A stretch of DNA of 64,000 bases from Humulus lupulus (GCF_963169125.1 NC_084796.1:90132888-90196887); one strand, 5' to 3'. Positions 45,416 through 58,500 are shown, counted from the stretch's first letter. The notes: generated from the sequence alone by a model not told the origin. Translations and numbers: made by a program.

Positions 45416-48403
45416 CTAGTCGGAGTTCATAGTTGTCTTGGTAGCTAGACAGACTGCTTACCTTAGTCATGTGTATGTGAATCCTTTGGGACAAAGGTCT
45501 AAAGTAAACCTTCTAAGGCTAGTTCAAATTATTAGCTTATAACTTAGTTATCTAAAGTTGTCTTACCCAAATTCCTAAGCGCTTGCTTGTGGAAATCTTT
45601 TATCCATGAGCGAGCCTTCCTGCTTAGATAACACTGTAGTGAAACTAAACAGTGACTCAGATTAATTATGGCTTTTGATTAATTAAGTTTAGGTCTTTAA
45701 GTTGAGCGATTAGGAATGAACTTAATAATTTTTCAATACATTAAAAGCATTTGTTGTTAAATCTTAAAACTTAGACTAAACCATTGAATTTATAGCCTTA
45801 TCACATTATTCATAAAATCTCACCTACAATAATGGTGCCAGAAATTTGGAAATAAATTTCCAATTGCATAAAGAGACCACTTTCTTAAGCCTAAAGTAAA
45901 ATTTGATTACCGCTTTCTTATTTTCCTTATAAAGTAAAAGTGTTAAACGCTATCTCCCGCTTTATTAAAATTTTAAATAAACAAATTCTATTTTCAGTAA
46001 ATTAAGAAACTCATAAGTTTTATTATCCAAAAAGATTTTATTTCCACAATTAACCAAATAAACAATTTTAGTCCTATCTCGCACAAGAGTACCATCTTAA
46101 GATTTTTCAATAAAATGCAAAACCTCATTATATTTTAAGCCACTTAAATCTTAACCCTTAATCCATAGAAACTTATCTTATTTTTAATTTAAGAAATAAA
46201 AAACATGATTTGGCTAGTGAATTATGACTTAGAGTTAAAAAAAAAACAAATTTGTCCAACACATAATTTTATTTGACAACCTTTTTAGAAAAAAAAACTC
46301 ACAATCTATGAGGTATTTCTTAGTCAACTCTTGCAGTACTTTTAATTAATATAAAAAGAGTCCAAATAATTAAAACCATCTAAAAATGTTGATTTTAAAC
46401 TTGTGAATACCTTGCTCAAACATGCACTCTTCAAGCTGTCAGTTTTTCACTCCAGCTTGCACATCAATCATAAAAAGCTTATAACTTGACCTAGACATAA
46501 CCTTTTTTGGTGTTTCAAAATGCTAAAGTCAAGTACTCTTCCTAAATAATGAAATTGTTAAAGTCCCATTTGAAAAATTCACCAATAACCTAGTGTTTGG
46601 CCCATTGTAAACCACTATAACAAAACCATCTTGGCAGCAGACAATTTTGAACATCTAAATTGGAAAATTTATAACTCCCAAGCTATAGTAAATTTTGAAA
46701 AACTGTTTCATGGGCTTAGTATTAAATATTTCCAGAACATTTAGTTAACATTATAATATTTACCCACTCAACTAACTATTCAAATTTTTAAGGTCGGAAT
46801 TGCCAAACCCTAATGCAGTTTTCCCTAGACTCCAAAAAAGCTCATAAGTTGAGTTACATAAAACGTTTTTCAGTTGTTCAAGTTGTTAAAATCATGTACT
46901 CTTTCCATATACCGCATTACAAAAACTCTCATTGAGTAATTAGGTTGTTTAACTATGATTTGGCCGTTTGGAAGCCACTGAAAATTTTTGGCAGTAAACG
47001 TGCATCAACCAATCCTATGGAACTTTGCATTTTAAGCTACCAAAAACCACATGCATGCATCATCAGCCAACTAAATAACCTTGTTACAGCCCAAATAACT
47101 AATTTAAATCACAAAACAATTCAGATTTTCTAAAGCCATTAAAATGTTATGGTAAGAATCAAGATTTTTTTACCTCTTTATGTCCAACACTTCACATATT
47201 TAAATCCCTTCCCATAAACACTAAGAATCAGATTATAGAGCTAGAAAAAGGAAAGGAGAAAGATGCTTACAAATATTTTGCTCTAGGGTTTTCCTCTTTC
47301 AAAAATAATTTCCTACTAAGGTTGCATGCATGTAGATGATGGTGCTCACACTTGCATCAACCAAACCTAGGTTTGAGATGATGGATGTGGTGAATGTTAA
47401 ACCAATATGCATAGAGTTTTAGAACCCTTAAAGGTTTGGTCGACATAGGACAAAGAAGTAAGGAAAGATGATAAGAAGAAACAAGAGCACTCACCCTTTT
47501 TCTTTACTTTGGTTCAAGCTTTTTGTGAATCCTTCAATGGAGCTTCTTCAACTTTTAAGGGGCTGAAATGAATGGTATTTAATGATGTAGAAAACAATTA
47601 TTAAAACTGTCCATGAAAAAGAGAAAAAGAGAGGGAGAATATATGACATAATTATAGCATTTTTACCTTAGGATTTGTAGATTTTTTTTTTCTTCAATGG
47701 TGCCTCTACACTTCTAAAGAGAGGAGGGACTTTTAAGAAAGATGAGTGTGTGCTGAAAAAAATCAGATGAAGTAAGAGAGAGGGAGGGGTAAGGTTGGGA
47801 TCTTGGATGGTGAGATTTATTCTTGAAATTAGCTTAGTTTTCTTTTCCATAAAAAAATGATAACATGGGAAAATAATGATGGCTATTTCCTTGACCTTCT
47901 ATTGGGCAATATTTCCCCACTCAAGTACTCTACATAACAAGTCACACATGCCTCAAAGTGTCCTTAATTTAAATTTTATTAATCCTCAAATAAGCTTGAA
48001 CATACGGTAAAAAAAGCATTTAGCAAAATGTATAGTTTTGAATATTTTTTCTTTGTGAGAAAAATCAATTTAAATATAATGTGACATCACCAACTTATCA
48101 TAACTTATTATAAAAATAACCTATAGTTATTATTTTTGTTTAAGTTTATGCTCCAACATAGTTTTGCCATAATTATTCCATCAAGAATATTTTATATGAG
48201 ATTTTTACTCGATTAGGTTTTTTATTCGGTCCACGACCAAAGGTCTCGGTTTCTAAAAAAACCGTACTTATCACAATATGGCTAGCATTCAAACATCACG
48301 AACTTTTTGTAGCATAAAATGTTCCTCTGGAATGATACATAATGTAGGGACTTAAAATACCCGAACTAGGGTTTATCCGGTACCCTAAACGTGGGGCGTT
48401 ACA
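45416..48403 (-). repeat. 5' LTR of element C, 5' part (right of element D)
   Basis: It ends at 48403 with GGGGCGTTACA, i.e. TGTAACGCCCC in element orientation. 46150-48403 matches the truncated 3' LTR 15037-16581. The stretch 47440-48150 has no counterpart there. A 60-aa frame at 47668-47850 is not convincing. Confidence 0.82.
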
Positions 48404-49850
48404 AATAAATTAAAGTATGAGATTATATGTGAATAATATTCACTACATATTAATTATTTTTTTGGTATAAAAGTGTAGTATGTTACTCGTATAGACAATC
48501 TGTAAAGAACTATAACTTAATTATGTTAAGAAAATTACCGATTAGAACAATTAAGAATTTAAATAGAAGCCCAATTTTAATTATGTTATTGTTAAAAGAA
48601 AAAGTTGTCACATTTAACAGAAAATCACTAAATAATAAATAAAATTATAATTTTTAAAAAAAATTATCTTTGAATAATTTCGGCTTTCATGTTGGACAAA
48701 ATTTATATATTATATACATAACATTTAAAGGTCCTATATGGCAAAGCTTCAGCTTCCGCTTAAACCCGCATAAGATAAATATTAATAAATTCATAATAAA
48801 AAAATAGTTTTTTAAAAAGTTCTTCTCAAACCAAATTTCCCCAAATATACATTGGAAATACAGTATTAAAAACTTTTTAGTGTTTACCCAAACACTTAGA
48901 AAATTGTCATTGAAATTATTCTATTTTAAAGATATACAAAACTAGAAACAAAATAAAGTTATTGCCCAACATAAGGGAATATGCAATAAAACATTTAACA
49001 AAATTTAAAAAAATATATTTAAAACTATAGACATCTCGTTCATTACTACTACTTCATAATAGACTATGTCATATTTTTTGTATTAAGAGAAAAAAAAAAT
49101 GAATGCTTATTGTAAACCAATTTAAAATAAAATATTGTTAAATATAAATTTTAACATAAATTGTGTACTAAATAAATAGAAAATTAATTTTTTTTTATCT
49201 TCCATCATTATATTTCACCTCCCTCCATTTATAAAACTATATTTATTAATTATTTTGGAAAAAAAAATAGTTTATTTTTTCCCCAATGCATCTTAACAAC
49301 ACTATTCGACCCATCTAGATGTTCCACCTAAAAAGAAAATTGAGCTCCAATTGGACAAGTTTCTGCCGCCTAGGTCCCGTACTCCACCCTTATTTTTGCC
49401 TGATATACCATCTCTGTCCAGACACTCCCTGGAATCCTGCCGTACTCGCAGGTCGACGTTGGCCATCGTCGACCCCTGCAATAACTGGATAAGGTAAATT
49501 TTCTTGGGTTTTTTTTTTTATATATGTCAAATTCCATTCCCAAAAAGAAAAAGGAAAATTGCCTCTACAATATAGACATTCGAGAATGCAAAGGAAAATT
49601 TTCCTTCTACAATATAGAAATACAATTTAACCATTTCATTTTATGAAGTTCTTATTTGGCTTTTGCCCTCATTTATATGTTGTCGAGGAAGGATGAAGAT
49701 AGAGTAATAGTAGTTCAATGAAAATAGAAATTTCTTTATGGTCATCAAACATAATGTTAGGTTTAGCATGTTGTGTTATTTTGGCAATAATGTCTTGTCC
49801 TTATTGATTGTTTGTTGCTTCTATTTTAATTAGTTGTAATATAATCATCA
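48404..49850. other. AT-rich intergenic sequence, no recognised gene
   Basis: Mostly A/T runs. A GC-richer island at about 49319-49500 has short open frames on both strands (56 codons on plus from 49319; 55 on minus from about 49460). A GTAAAT donor-like site follows it on plus. It could be a leftover exon, but I do not recognise it. Confidence 0.5.
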
Positions 49851-52225
49851 ATTTTGTGAAACTTCTTGATCACTTTTTCCAAGTAGCTACTCTGTGACAA
49901 CATCAGCTTTTTTCCTGTTTTTGTTTCTAAGAATATCAATTCCTACGATCCTTTTTGTTGGTACAAGGTCCTTCATTTAAAACTCACACTTTAGAATATC
50001 CTTTAATCTAAATATTTTATTTATATCCTTGCCCATTATAAGCATTTCATACCCATAGATTAGCATAAAAGTGGCGGAATTTGTTTCAAGGCTTGTGAAG
50101 TACAAACATGTGTCATACTTAGACCTTGTGTATCCAATCATGGTCACAACTGAGTTGAATCTTATATACCACTACCTTGGACCCTGTTTTAGGCTATAAA
50201 GATCTTTTAAGCAAGAAAACAAGTTCACCTTTCTTAGATTCAATCTTGAATCCCTTGGGTTGACTCATGTAGATTGTTTCCTCCAACTAGCCATTCAAGC
50301 ATCATTCTAATTTTTTTCATCTTCACTACTGGAGAGAAAATTTAGTATAATCTATCCCCCCGCAGTTGAGTGAATCCCTTTGCTACAAGTCTTGCTTCAT
50401 ATGCCTTTGGATTCCATAGTTCACACACAATTCATTAAATTCATCATTTACAAACTGACGCCCATTATCAGGTCTTAGAGTTTTAATCTTGGCATTTGTT
50501 TGAGTTTCAACAAAAACTTTCCAATACTTAAACTTTTCTAACCATTCATCTTTATGTTTCAGCAAGAAAACTCATAATTTTCTACTAAAATCATCTACAA
50601 TGGATAGAAAATATTGATTACCTCCACTTGTTTTAATTTGGCTAGCACCCCATAAGTCCGCAAGTATGTATTCCAATACATGTTTTGCTCAATAGTTGCT
50701 GTTAGAGAACTTCATTCTGTGTTGTTTTCCATGCACACAAATCTCACAAAAAGGTAAGTTTGCATGATTGTAATTCTTAAGTAAACCTTGTTTAGACAAT
50801 TATACCAAATCTTGTTCATAAATGTGACCCATCCGAGCATGCCAAGGTTTTGTTTCAGAGCTGTACTTGCTCACGGCGGCAGCTTGAGCAGGTGGTATAG
50901 TGTTTCCATTCAAGTAGTATAGGCCATAATTCTTTGTTCCCTTCACCACAAGTAACGACACCTTAGAGATTCTCATTACTCCATTACTTGTTGTAATTGC
51001 AGCCTTCATCATCCAATGTCTACAGAGAGATTAAATTTCATTTTAGCTCCTTATAGCAATAGACTCGATGCAACCAACTTGACATTTGTGATCATTCTCC
51101 ATTAAAACACTTCCAACATTTGTTGCACAATATTCAGCAAACCAATCTCTATGTGGACTCATGTGATAAGCGCAGCCAGTGTCAATAATCGACGCATCTT
51201 AATCCTTCGGACATGAGCTTGTGCAGGCTTCTCCAATTTTCTTGTTTACATGTTTCTCACAATCCTTAATGATAGTAAAAACATCACCATCTAAGCTATA
51301 AGCATCACAACTTGAGAATTGGAGTCAAACTTTTTCTCTTCTTCATCCCTGTCCTTCTTCTTTTTCCTTTTTAATTCCCAGTGGCTTTTGATCTAGTGAC
51401 CAACTTTGCCACAATGATGTCATTTCCTAGTTTCCTTGGTTCTTGACTTGGATCTTGAATTCCCTTTGTGTCTCAAATTTTCTCTCCTTGAAAACCTTCC
51501 TCCAGCCAGAAAACATTCTTCTAGTTTTGATTCTTGTTTGGCTACCTTTTGCAATTAAGTTCGACATCTCTTGATCTGACAGTGCTCACAACATCCTCCA
51601 AGGTCAGGGTGTCTCGACTATACATTAGCTCTGTCCTCATATCCTTGAACTGATCCAGTAAGCAATTGAGAAGAATCAATGTTGTGTCTTCCTCCTTGAT
51701 AGTTAGGTGTTGGAACATAAATTGCATTTTGCTAAAACAACATAATGAGTTACTTGTAGCATTTTTCTTTGCCAGCGAAAACAACCTCACTCACCTTATT
51801 TCGATCATGTGTTACAAGCCGACATGCTATCTTCAGCCGCTCCATAAACTTCATGACATATACTTTGGAATCGTACCCATTATCTTGCTGGGGTGTATCG
51901 CTATTTATTGAAACTTTGAAGTTAGAGAATTGGAAATCATTTTATTTATGTTGCTTTATCTCAAACTTGAAAAGGCAATCCAAAGTGCTTAGCTAAAGTG
52001 GAAATTCTTAGTAGTCATGAGAAATATAAAAACAACTTGTAAAAGGATGACAAAGAGAAGAATGTTGGGGATTATTCTCACCATCTCTTTTGTGGCTTCC
52101 GTGCTAACGGTTTTGCTTCTGGAAACAATGAGGGGGTCCCAAATATCATCGCACCTATTGATTATATTCAGCACGACTTGGAATGAGTGATTGAAATTCT
52201 TAGTGACCAACATGGGTACCAGCAT
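49850..52225 (-). pseudogene. Degraded Ty1/copia element F (gag to RNase H, internally deleted)
   Basis: From 52225: a gag-type start (MLVPMLVTKNFNHSF ... RCDDIWDPL), gag middle at 51542-51790 (DTTLILLNCLLDQFKDMRTE), knuckle zone near 51400, protease remnant near 51180, GAG-pre-integrase at 50800-51012 (WHARMGHIYEQDLV), and integrase at 50383-50565 (LLKHKDEW, LRPDNGRQF). A deletion joins integrase to the RT start near 50400. The RT then has YGYEMLI at the position of YVDD, and an RNase H tail (ADVVTE) near 49880. Many stops. I could not find LTRs or duplications, so the ends are approximate. Confidence 0.82.
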
Positions 52226-53285
52226 CTAAGAATACATTATAATTAGATGACAGTGAGGTGTTCATTAGATTATCTCCATTTAAGCAGTGGGGATATTTTT
52301 TTAAATTTAGCAAATAAATTATATTAAAGGGTTAGGCTTAATACAAAATAGTCACAGAAGGAAAACTCCCCAAAGTGTAAATTAGCCCCTTTGAATAAAG
52401 TTAAAGGATTTGACTTAAAATTTTATGAAATTTATGTTATGGTTTCATTGTTTGATGTCATGAAATTAAGGTTCATATTACTCTAGGATACCAACTTAGA
52501 AAGACATTGATACCTAGTGTTCATGGGTTACAAGGGCTTAACCAGGTTCAAGAAAAGTGTTTTAATGCACTAAATTAGCAAGAAACAGAAGGTTGTCGAG
52601 AGTGACTTTTCTTGTTACTAATAGTACTAAGTTTATTTGCTGTTTTAATACTATTTGAATTTTTATGGTCAATGAAATTGAGGGCAACTACATTTGAAAC
52701 TTAAAAGAGAAAATTAAAATTAAAATGTTTATATTTATTTTAAAAGCCTTATTGTTCTTTATCAATGTGTACTTTTTATTAGATTGGTAGTTACAAAATT
52801 ATTTGGATTTTGGTGATTTTACATATATATTTATGACTTGTTCTCAGGCATCATCTTATTGAATTTTTTTTGTACATATATCTCGTTTCATTGCCTCTAA
52901 AATGAAACAAATACATCCATTCTTTCTTCTCATGGTAAATAGCTTTTTGTTTGTAGGGATTTTAAGTGTGCACATGGCTTTTTGTTCATTCTTCATCTGA
53001 GATCATCTTATGTTTGTTTTGAGTGCTTTGATTGTAACTAGCAACTTCACATATCTATATTGGTTTTGAGTACCTTGGTTGTAATGGAAATATGAGAAAT
53101 GAGTTTTTTGTGAAAGATTTTATGATCATAATTTAGTTTCTTGGACTAACATTGTAACTATTCCTCCAAAGGTTTTATGTAAGTCTACTAATTAATGGTC
53201 ACATATTTAGATACAAATTATTATCTTTTTAAATGTTTTATTGACTTTCAACCACCTGCTCTATTTTTTTTTCAAGTGCTTTTCT
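52226..53285. other. Noncoding AT-rich stretch
   Basis: No ORF, repeat end or RNA gene seen. Some T-rich runs near 53260 precede the LINE fragment. Confidence 0.6.
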
Positions 53286-53870
53286 AATTTTTTTTTATCA
53301 AGAAAGAATATTTATTGATCAACCAACAGATTACAAACAAAGGCCAGAGCAAACGCTCCTCCAAAACAAATTACAGATTAGTAATAAAATCTAGCATTTG
53401 TCTCTCTCTAGTTGGCATCTTCTTAGAGATGAAATTAAGAGCTCTGGTTTTGATAGAAAGTCGGATCAATTGATCTATTTTAGTAACCGAATAACAACAA
53501 TTATAAAAAACACACTTGTTCCTATTAAACCAGAGAAAATATACAGCAGCTGCAAGAGTAGCAGATACCATCGGGCCTAGCCAATCACCTCTGCAAACAG
53601 CCAACCAATCAAGCCAATCACTAAACTTCCCAGGCCAGATCACATCTCCCAACCAGATAGCAATGGTTTGTCTGAGCTTCTCAAAGAAAATGCACTCAAA
53701 GAAGAGAGGCGAATGGGATTCATTCAACTGGCAGCAAATAGGGCAGCTCAAGAAAGTAATATTCACATGAGAACTATGGAGAAGATCTCTAGTGAGATCT
53801 TCTAATATTTGAATAGATATTATAATTGACATATATATATACCATTGATTCACCATATCTTCACAATCTC
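53286..53870 (-). mobile_element. 5'-truncated LINE fragment
   Basis: The poly(A) end appears as a T tract at about 53288-53296, followed on plus by ATCAAGAAAGAATATTTATTGATC, the same layout as the LINE at 4770. The open frame 53371-53856 is the ORF2 C-terminus with a zinc-binding motif (CPICCQLNESHSPLFFECIF) and the family's MPTRERQMLDFI end. It is 161 aa and open, but lacks endonuclease and RT. The protein differs clearly from the first LINE, so it is another subfamily. I see no certain target duplication. The 5' end is approximate. Confidence 0.8.
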
Positions 53871-54504
53871 ACTTCCTAATACATGTATTATCTGAAACAT
53901 TCCCATCTTTTTCAGAAATCATTTACAAAATACAAAATACTTATCAGTAGTGAAAGAGAGACTAATTCAAGTTAACATGAAATCAACTATAAACTTTCCA
54001 CACTCCTTTGCCAAAGAAACATTCCAAAAACACCGAATATTCTTCCATTAAAATTACCTTTCTTTTAGACCACAAAGCTTATCCCGAGGTTCGTGCTTCT
54101 AATTTTCTTGAGCATAATCACTACTGATGAGATACCGAACTTCTATTCTGGTAAACAAAATCTAAATTCTCATATGAAAAATCCTCCAAATTCACGGTCA
54201 ATATATTATGAAACAACGATTTAGCAGCAAAATTATCTAATTTCAATTTATAACCCAATTCCCATTCAAAAAATCCATTCAATAAAGACAAAAGGGTAGA
54301 ATCCCATCCAACCAGATTTAAGCAACAAATCTAGATGACCTTCTAGAATAATCGACTATAATCTAGAGAGTACATTAAAAAAATTAAAGAAATGGTGCGG
54401 ACTAACAGCTGTGCTAGAAACTAGATGTATATAAATAAAGGCACAAATAAGGTTTGCCTCACACTCAATTCTCTATAGAAGAATACGATCAATTATAGAA
54501 ATGT
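53871..54504. other. Noncoding sequence left of element G
   Basis: No gene or repeat recognised. It is the pre-insertion flank of the copia element G; the ATATT at 54505-54509 is one copy of its duplication. Confidence 0.6.
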
Positions 54505-54509
54505 ATATT
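54505..54509. repeat. Target-site duplication of element G, left copy
   Basis: ATATT, matched at 59995-59999. Confidence 0.9.
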
Positions 54510-55107
54510 TGTTAGGGAATTCACCTTCCTCACACCAGCTTCATCTACAATCAAAAAATCGACAAACCAGTAGACACAACATGCACAAATTCTATAGGAA
54601 AATCAGCAAGAAAAACACAATAAAATCAACACCAAAAATTATAGAGGTTCAGCCCAAATAACTTGAGCCTACATCCTCTTTGAACTCCCCTTGGGATGTT
54701 CTTCTCTTCATTATGAAACAGCAATAAAGATTACAACTTGTCACAACTAGAGAACTTCTACACTTGATGGATTACAATGCCTTGAACCCAAGCAAAACCC
54801 AAAGTACACTTGACCATGTACAAAGAAATCTCTTACCCAAGATCCAAGTGTTTCTCTCTCAAGTTCTCTCTCTTTCTCTCTCTGAATATAGCTCCTATTG
54901 TTACAAAATGAAATCTGTTCTCATCTCACGCCTTAAACAACTGAGATAATAAGACTTATTTATAAGGGTTTTTACAACTGTCATCTAACTTAAAAAATAC
55001 CAGAAATAAACGCTAACTCATTTGGCGAAATGGTAGACAAGACTGGAAGAAAAAACGTAACTTTGTTGATGTGTATTGATGTTTAATGCAGACCAAAAAT
55101 TCTAACA
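54510..55107 (-). repeat. 3' LTR of element G
   Basis: On plus TGTTAGGGAATTC...TTCTAACA. TATAAATA (minus) at 54957-54964. A purine tract (AAGGTGGAAATT on minus) abuts it at 55108. Confidence 0.94.
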
Positions 55108-55221
55108 AATTTCCACCTTGGTCCTCATTAAACATGGATTGTAGAGATAAACATAACTTCCCAAGGATCCCAGTTCAGCCATCACTTATCATCCATGATC
55201 AATTCTGAGCAAGGTTAGGCA

Positions 55222-55660
55222 TTAGTTAAACTTGCTCAATGGCAATATCTTAGTTCCAACATCAGCGGGGTTCTCTTCTGTGGGGACTTTTTCGACATTG
55301 ATTACACCTTCAGTGACCTTGTCACAAGTAAAGTGATACTTGATCTCCACATGCTTAGTCTGGTCATGAAATACTGGATTCTTACACAAATGTATGGCAC
55401 TTTGACTATCTGAAAAAATTGTAGCTTTTCCTTTGAACACTTGTAGCTCTTTTAGAAGACCTTAAATCCAAATACCTTCTTTGATTGCTTCAGTAGCAGC
55501 CATGTACTCAGCTTCAGCAGTTGAAAGTTCAACTACATAATTGAGACTTCCAACTCACACAATTCCCACTTACTAGAAAGTAATAGGCTGTAGTAGACTT
55601 TCTAGTGTCTCGGTGTCCAGCATAGTCTGAGTCTACAAACCCACTGATTTCCACCTGATT
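55222..55660 (-). pseudogene. RNase H of element G
   Basis: The C-terminal half is open at 55222-55440 (TIFSDSQSAIHLCKNP, HVEIKYHFTCDKV, PTEENPADVGTK). The preceding part up to 55660 is shifted and has stops. It degrades RNA in the RNA/DNA hybrid. The frame differs from that of RT. Confidence 0.9.
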
Positions 55661-55666
55661 ATGATG

Positions 55667-56797
55667 TCACTTGTACACCAACCCATGTCTAGTAGTATTA
55701 ATCAAATAACGCAGCAACCACTTCATAGCATCCCAATGGATTCTTCCGGGATTTGCCATGTACGTACTTAGAGCACTAATTGAGTGTGATAAATCAGGCC
55801 TAGTGCAAATCATTAGATACATTATAGCTCCAACAGCATTAGAATAAGGTACCTTGGCCATATCTTCCCTTTCAAACTCATTTTTAGGACAATTAGCATT
55901 TGTAAGCTGATATTGACTTGTCAATGGCTGTTTGACAGCTTTAGCACCATTCATAGAAAACCTTTTTATAACCTTTTCAACATAAGACTTTTGACTGATG
56001 AAGATGGTATGTTGATCCCTATTTCTCTTGATCTCCATACCTAAAATCTTTGTAGCCATGCCCAAATCCTTCATTTCAAATTCTGTTTTTAGAAGAGCCT
56101 TCAATTTATTCAGCTTGTCCCTTTTGTCACTAATCAACAACATATCATCCACATACAACAATAGATACTCAATATCTTTGAATTGTTGTCCTTTGAAGTA
56201 GAGGCAAGGATCATAGTAGCTTCTTTGAAAACCATGCTTTATCATGAACCCATCAAAACGTTTATACCACTGCCGAGGTGATTGCTTGACGCCATACAAC
56301 GATCTCTTGAGCAAACAAACTTTATCTTAGCCTTTGAACATCTCAAACCCAATTGGTTGCTCCATGTAAATAGTCTCTTCTAAGTCACCATGTAAAAATG
56401 CAGTTTTTACATCCATCTGGTCAAGTTCCAGATTGAACTGGGCAACCAAAGATAACATGATTCTTATGGTTTTATATTTAATGATTGGTGAGAAAATCTC
56501 TGTAAAATCCACTCCTTCCTTTTGAGTGAATCCCTTAGCAACCAACCTTGCTTTGTATCTCACTGGTTCTTGATCATTCATGCCTTCTTTTACTTTGAAC
56601 AACCATCTACATGCTACTACATTCTTGTCTTTAGGTCTATTAACCAGCGTCCAAGTATCATTCTTGTACAAATACCTCATTTCCTCCTTCATAGCATCAA
56701 TCCAATGCTTTGAATCTGAACCTTTTACCGCCTCTTCATATGAGTTGGGTTTTGAATTAGCTAACTCAAGTGTAGACATCAGTGCATAAGCTATCAT
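55667..56797 (-). pseudogene. Reverse transcriptase of element G
   Basis: Two pieces in the same frame, 56327-56797 and 55667-56314, split by a TAG after MFKG. Motifs: WIDAMKEEMRYLYKNDTW, CRWLFKVKEG, VAKGFTQKEGVDFTEIFSP, MDVKTAFLHGDLEETIYMEQP in part, SLYGVKQSPRQWYKRFD and catalytic YVDDMLLIS. All key residues are present. It is the usual copia RT length. Integrase upstream is in the same frame, so only stops interrupt integrase to RT. Confidence 0.94.
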
Positions 56798-57016
56798 GTC
56801 ATCCCAAGCTCTAAGTGTAAGCTTCTGGACTGGTTTTGGTTCTCTCCTGACTCTGTCTCTTGCAAGCTAATATGACGCAGTCGGACCTACATGTATTTCA
56901 GATGCATCTACACTTTGTTCTGGTTGCATTTCAGCTGGAGTTTGAGTGGGGTTCTGAATCTTATTTTCTTCCACCTGATTTGTGTTGGGTGCTCTTGTTT
57001 CCATCTGAACTAAAGT

Positions 57017-58072
57017 CTATACTGTACCTGCATTGTTAGTACTATTTTGTTCTTGACCTGCAGGAATGTTAGTTTGAGATAAACAAGGAAAACAATTTTC
57101 TTTAAATATAACATCACGACTGATTATAAGTTTGTAACCTTTGTTTTCTTTAACCCATAATTTGTAACCTTTAGTTCCCTGTGGGTAACCCAAAAATACA
57201 CACTTAACTGCTCTAGGATCTAATTTACCCTCTCTTTGATGTGCATAAGCAGCACACCCAAATACTCTTAAGTGAGACAAGTTTGGTGGTTTATTGGACC
57301 ATTTTTCTTCAGGTGTCTTAAACTCTATAGTTGTATTAGGACATCTATTTACTAGATATGCAGCTGTCATTATAGCTTCCCCCCAAAATCCCTTGGGTAT
57401 GCGTGAACTAATCATCATACATCTAGTTTTATCAAGTAGTGTTCGGTTCATTCTTTCAGCCACCCCATTTTGTTGAGGAGTTAATCTCACAGTCCTATGT
57501 CTTTGAATAACATTCTCTCTACAATATGAATAAAAAATCTCATTGCAAAATTCTAATCCATTATCGGTCCTCAATATTTTAATCTTCCTATTTGTTTGAT
57601 TTTCCATAAGAATTTTCCAATTTTTAAAAGCCTCAAATGCATCATTTTTATGTTTCAATAAATGCACCCATACTTTTCTAGAAAAATCATCTACAATAGA
57701 AAGAAAGTAACTGTTACCTCCAATTGTTGGAGTCTTTTCTGTACCCCATAAGTCTGCATGTAGGTATTCAAGTATGCCCCTTGAATTGTGTTGCCCAACT
57801 TTGAAAGCCAATCTACGATGTTTGCCCAAGACACAATTCTCACAAAAATCTACCTTGCTCACCTTATCATTTCCAAGTAAGCTTTGTTGCTTTAACACTT
57901 GCAAGCCTTTATCACTTATGTGACCAAGCCTCCTATGCCATAGGATTGCCTTGTGATCGTCTGGTGCCTCAGCTAAAGTATTGCTGCCAGTTACTATTTC
58001 ACCAATTAGGTAGTGTAGAGAGTCCTTCTTAATTCCCTTAAGAACTACCATTGAACCTCTACAAATCTTCAT
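57017..58072 (-). pseudogene. GAG-pre-integrase and integrase of element G
   Basis: A 351-aa open stretch. The zinc region is WHRRLGHISDKG ... CENCVLGKHRR. The core has Asp in HADLWGTEKTP, SIVDDFSRKVWVHLL, Asp in LRTDNGLEF and Glu in QQNGVAERMNRTLLDK. The C-terminal part is LSHLRVFGCAAYAH ... KCVFLGYPQGTKGYKL. All DDE residues are present. A TAG ends the piece at 57017; the same frame resumes in RT. The upstream protease is in another frame. Confidence 0.95.
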
Positions 58073-58101
58073 GGTTCCACGCTCTATTTTTACTGTATAA
58101 T

Positions 58102-58500
58102 CTACAGATTAGGAACATACCTGACATTCTTCAATGTTCGAATGACACCATCAAACATTTTGATGTTGATTGAGCCTATTCCAGTTACTTGGCAAGATTG
58201 ATTATTCCCCATAACAACCTTACCACCATTCAACTCTCTGAAATCTTGAAGCCATTCTTTATTGAAAGTCATATGGTATGAACACCCAGAGTCCAAGATC
58301 CAATCTTTTTCGTTTTCTCCTGCTGCTGCAGTTAAAGCTTCAACATCATTGCAAGCTTTTTCAATATTTGCTGAATCCTTATGTTCAGATTTTCCCTCGT
58401 AGATGGATCTGGCGTTATCATAGAACTCCTGCCCTTTTGTTTTATAAGCCAGAGATAACAATCTCTCTTCATGTGACCAAGCTTGCCACAATGAAAACAC
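58102..58500 (-). pseudogene. Protease region of element G
   Basis: WILDSGCSYHMTFNKEWLQDF is the copia protease site (D-S-G), followed by VVMGNNQSCQVTGIGSI and LKNVRYVPNL. The gag zinc knuckle (CFHCGKLGHMKRDC) lies just upstream near 58455-58500, but in another frame. It processes the polyprotein. Confidence 0.9.

Larger units (their letters stand above)
15037..48403 (-). mobile_element. Old Ty3/gypsy element C, interrupted by elements E and D
   Basis: Pieces on the minus strand: 5' LTR 45416-48403 plus 34504-35734, primer site 34491-34501, leader ORF and gag 32220-34342, protease and RT 31008-32219, then after the E insertion RT, RNase H and integrase 16617-18612, and 3' LTR 15037-16581. 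Removing E (18618-31002 with one CAGAG) restores continuous RT sequence. Removing D (35735-45410 with one GATAG) restores the LTR. The protein family differs from A/B/D but is still chromovirus-like. Confidence 0.85.

Noticed and set aside
47668..47850. 60-aa frame in the LTR of C
   Set aside because: It lies in a block missing from the other LTR and has low-complexity composition.
53280..53870. Target-site duplication for the LINE fragment (TTCTAAT / TTCCTAAT)
   Set aside because: The match is short and imperfect; not distinguishable from chance in AT-rich DNA.
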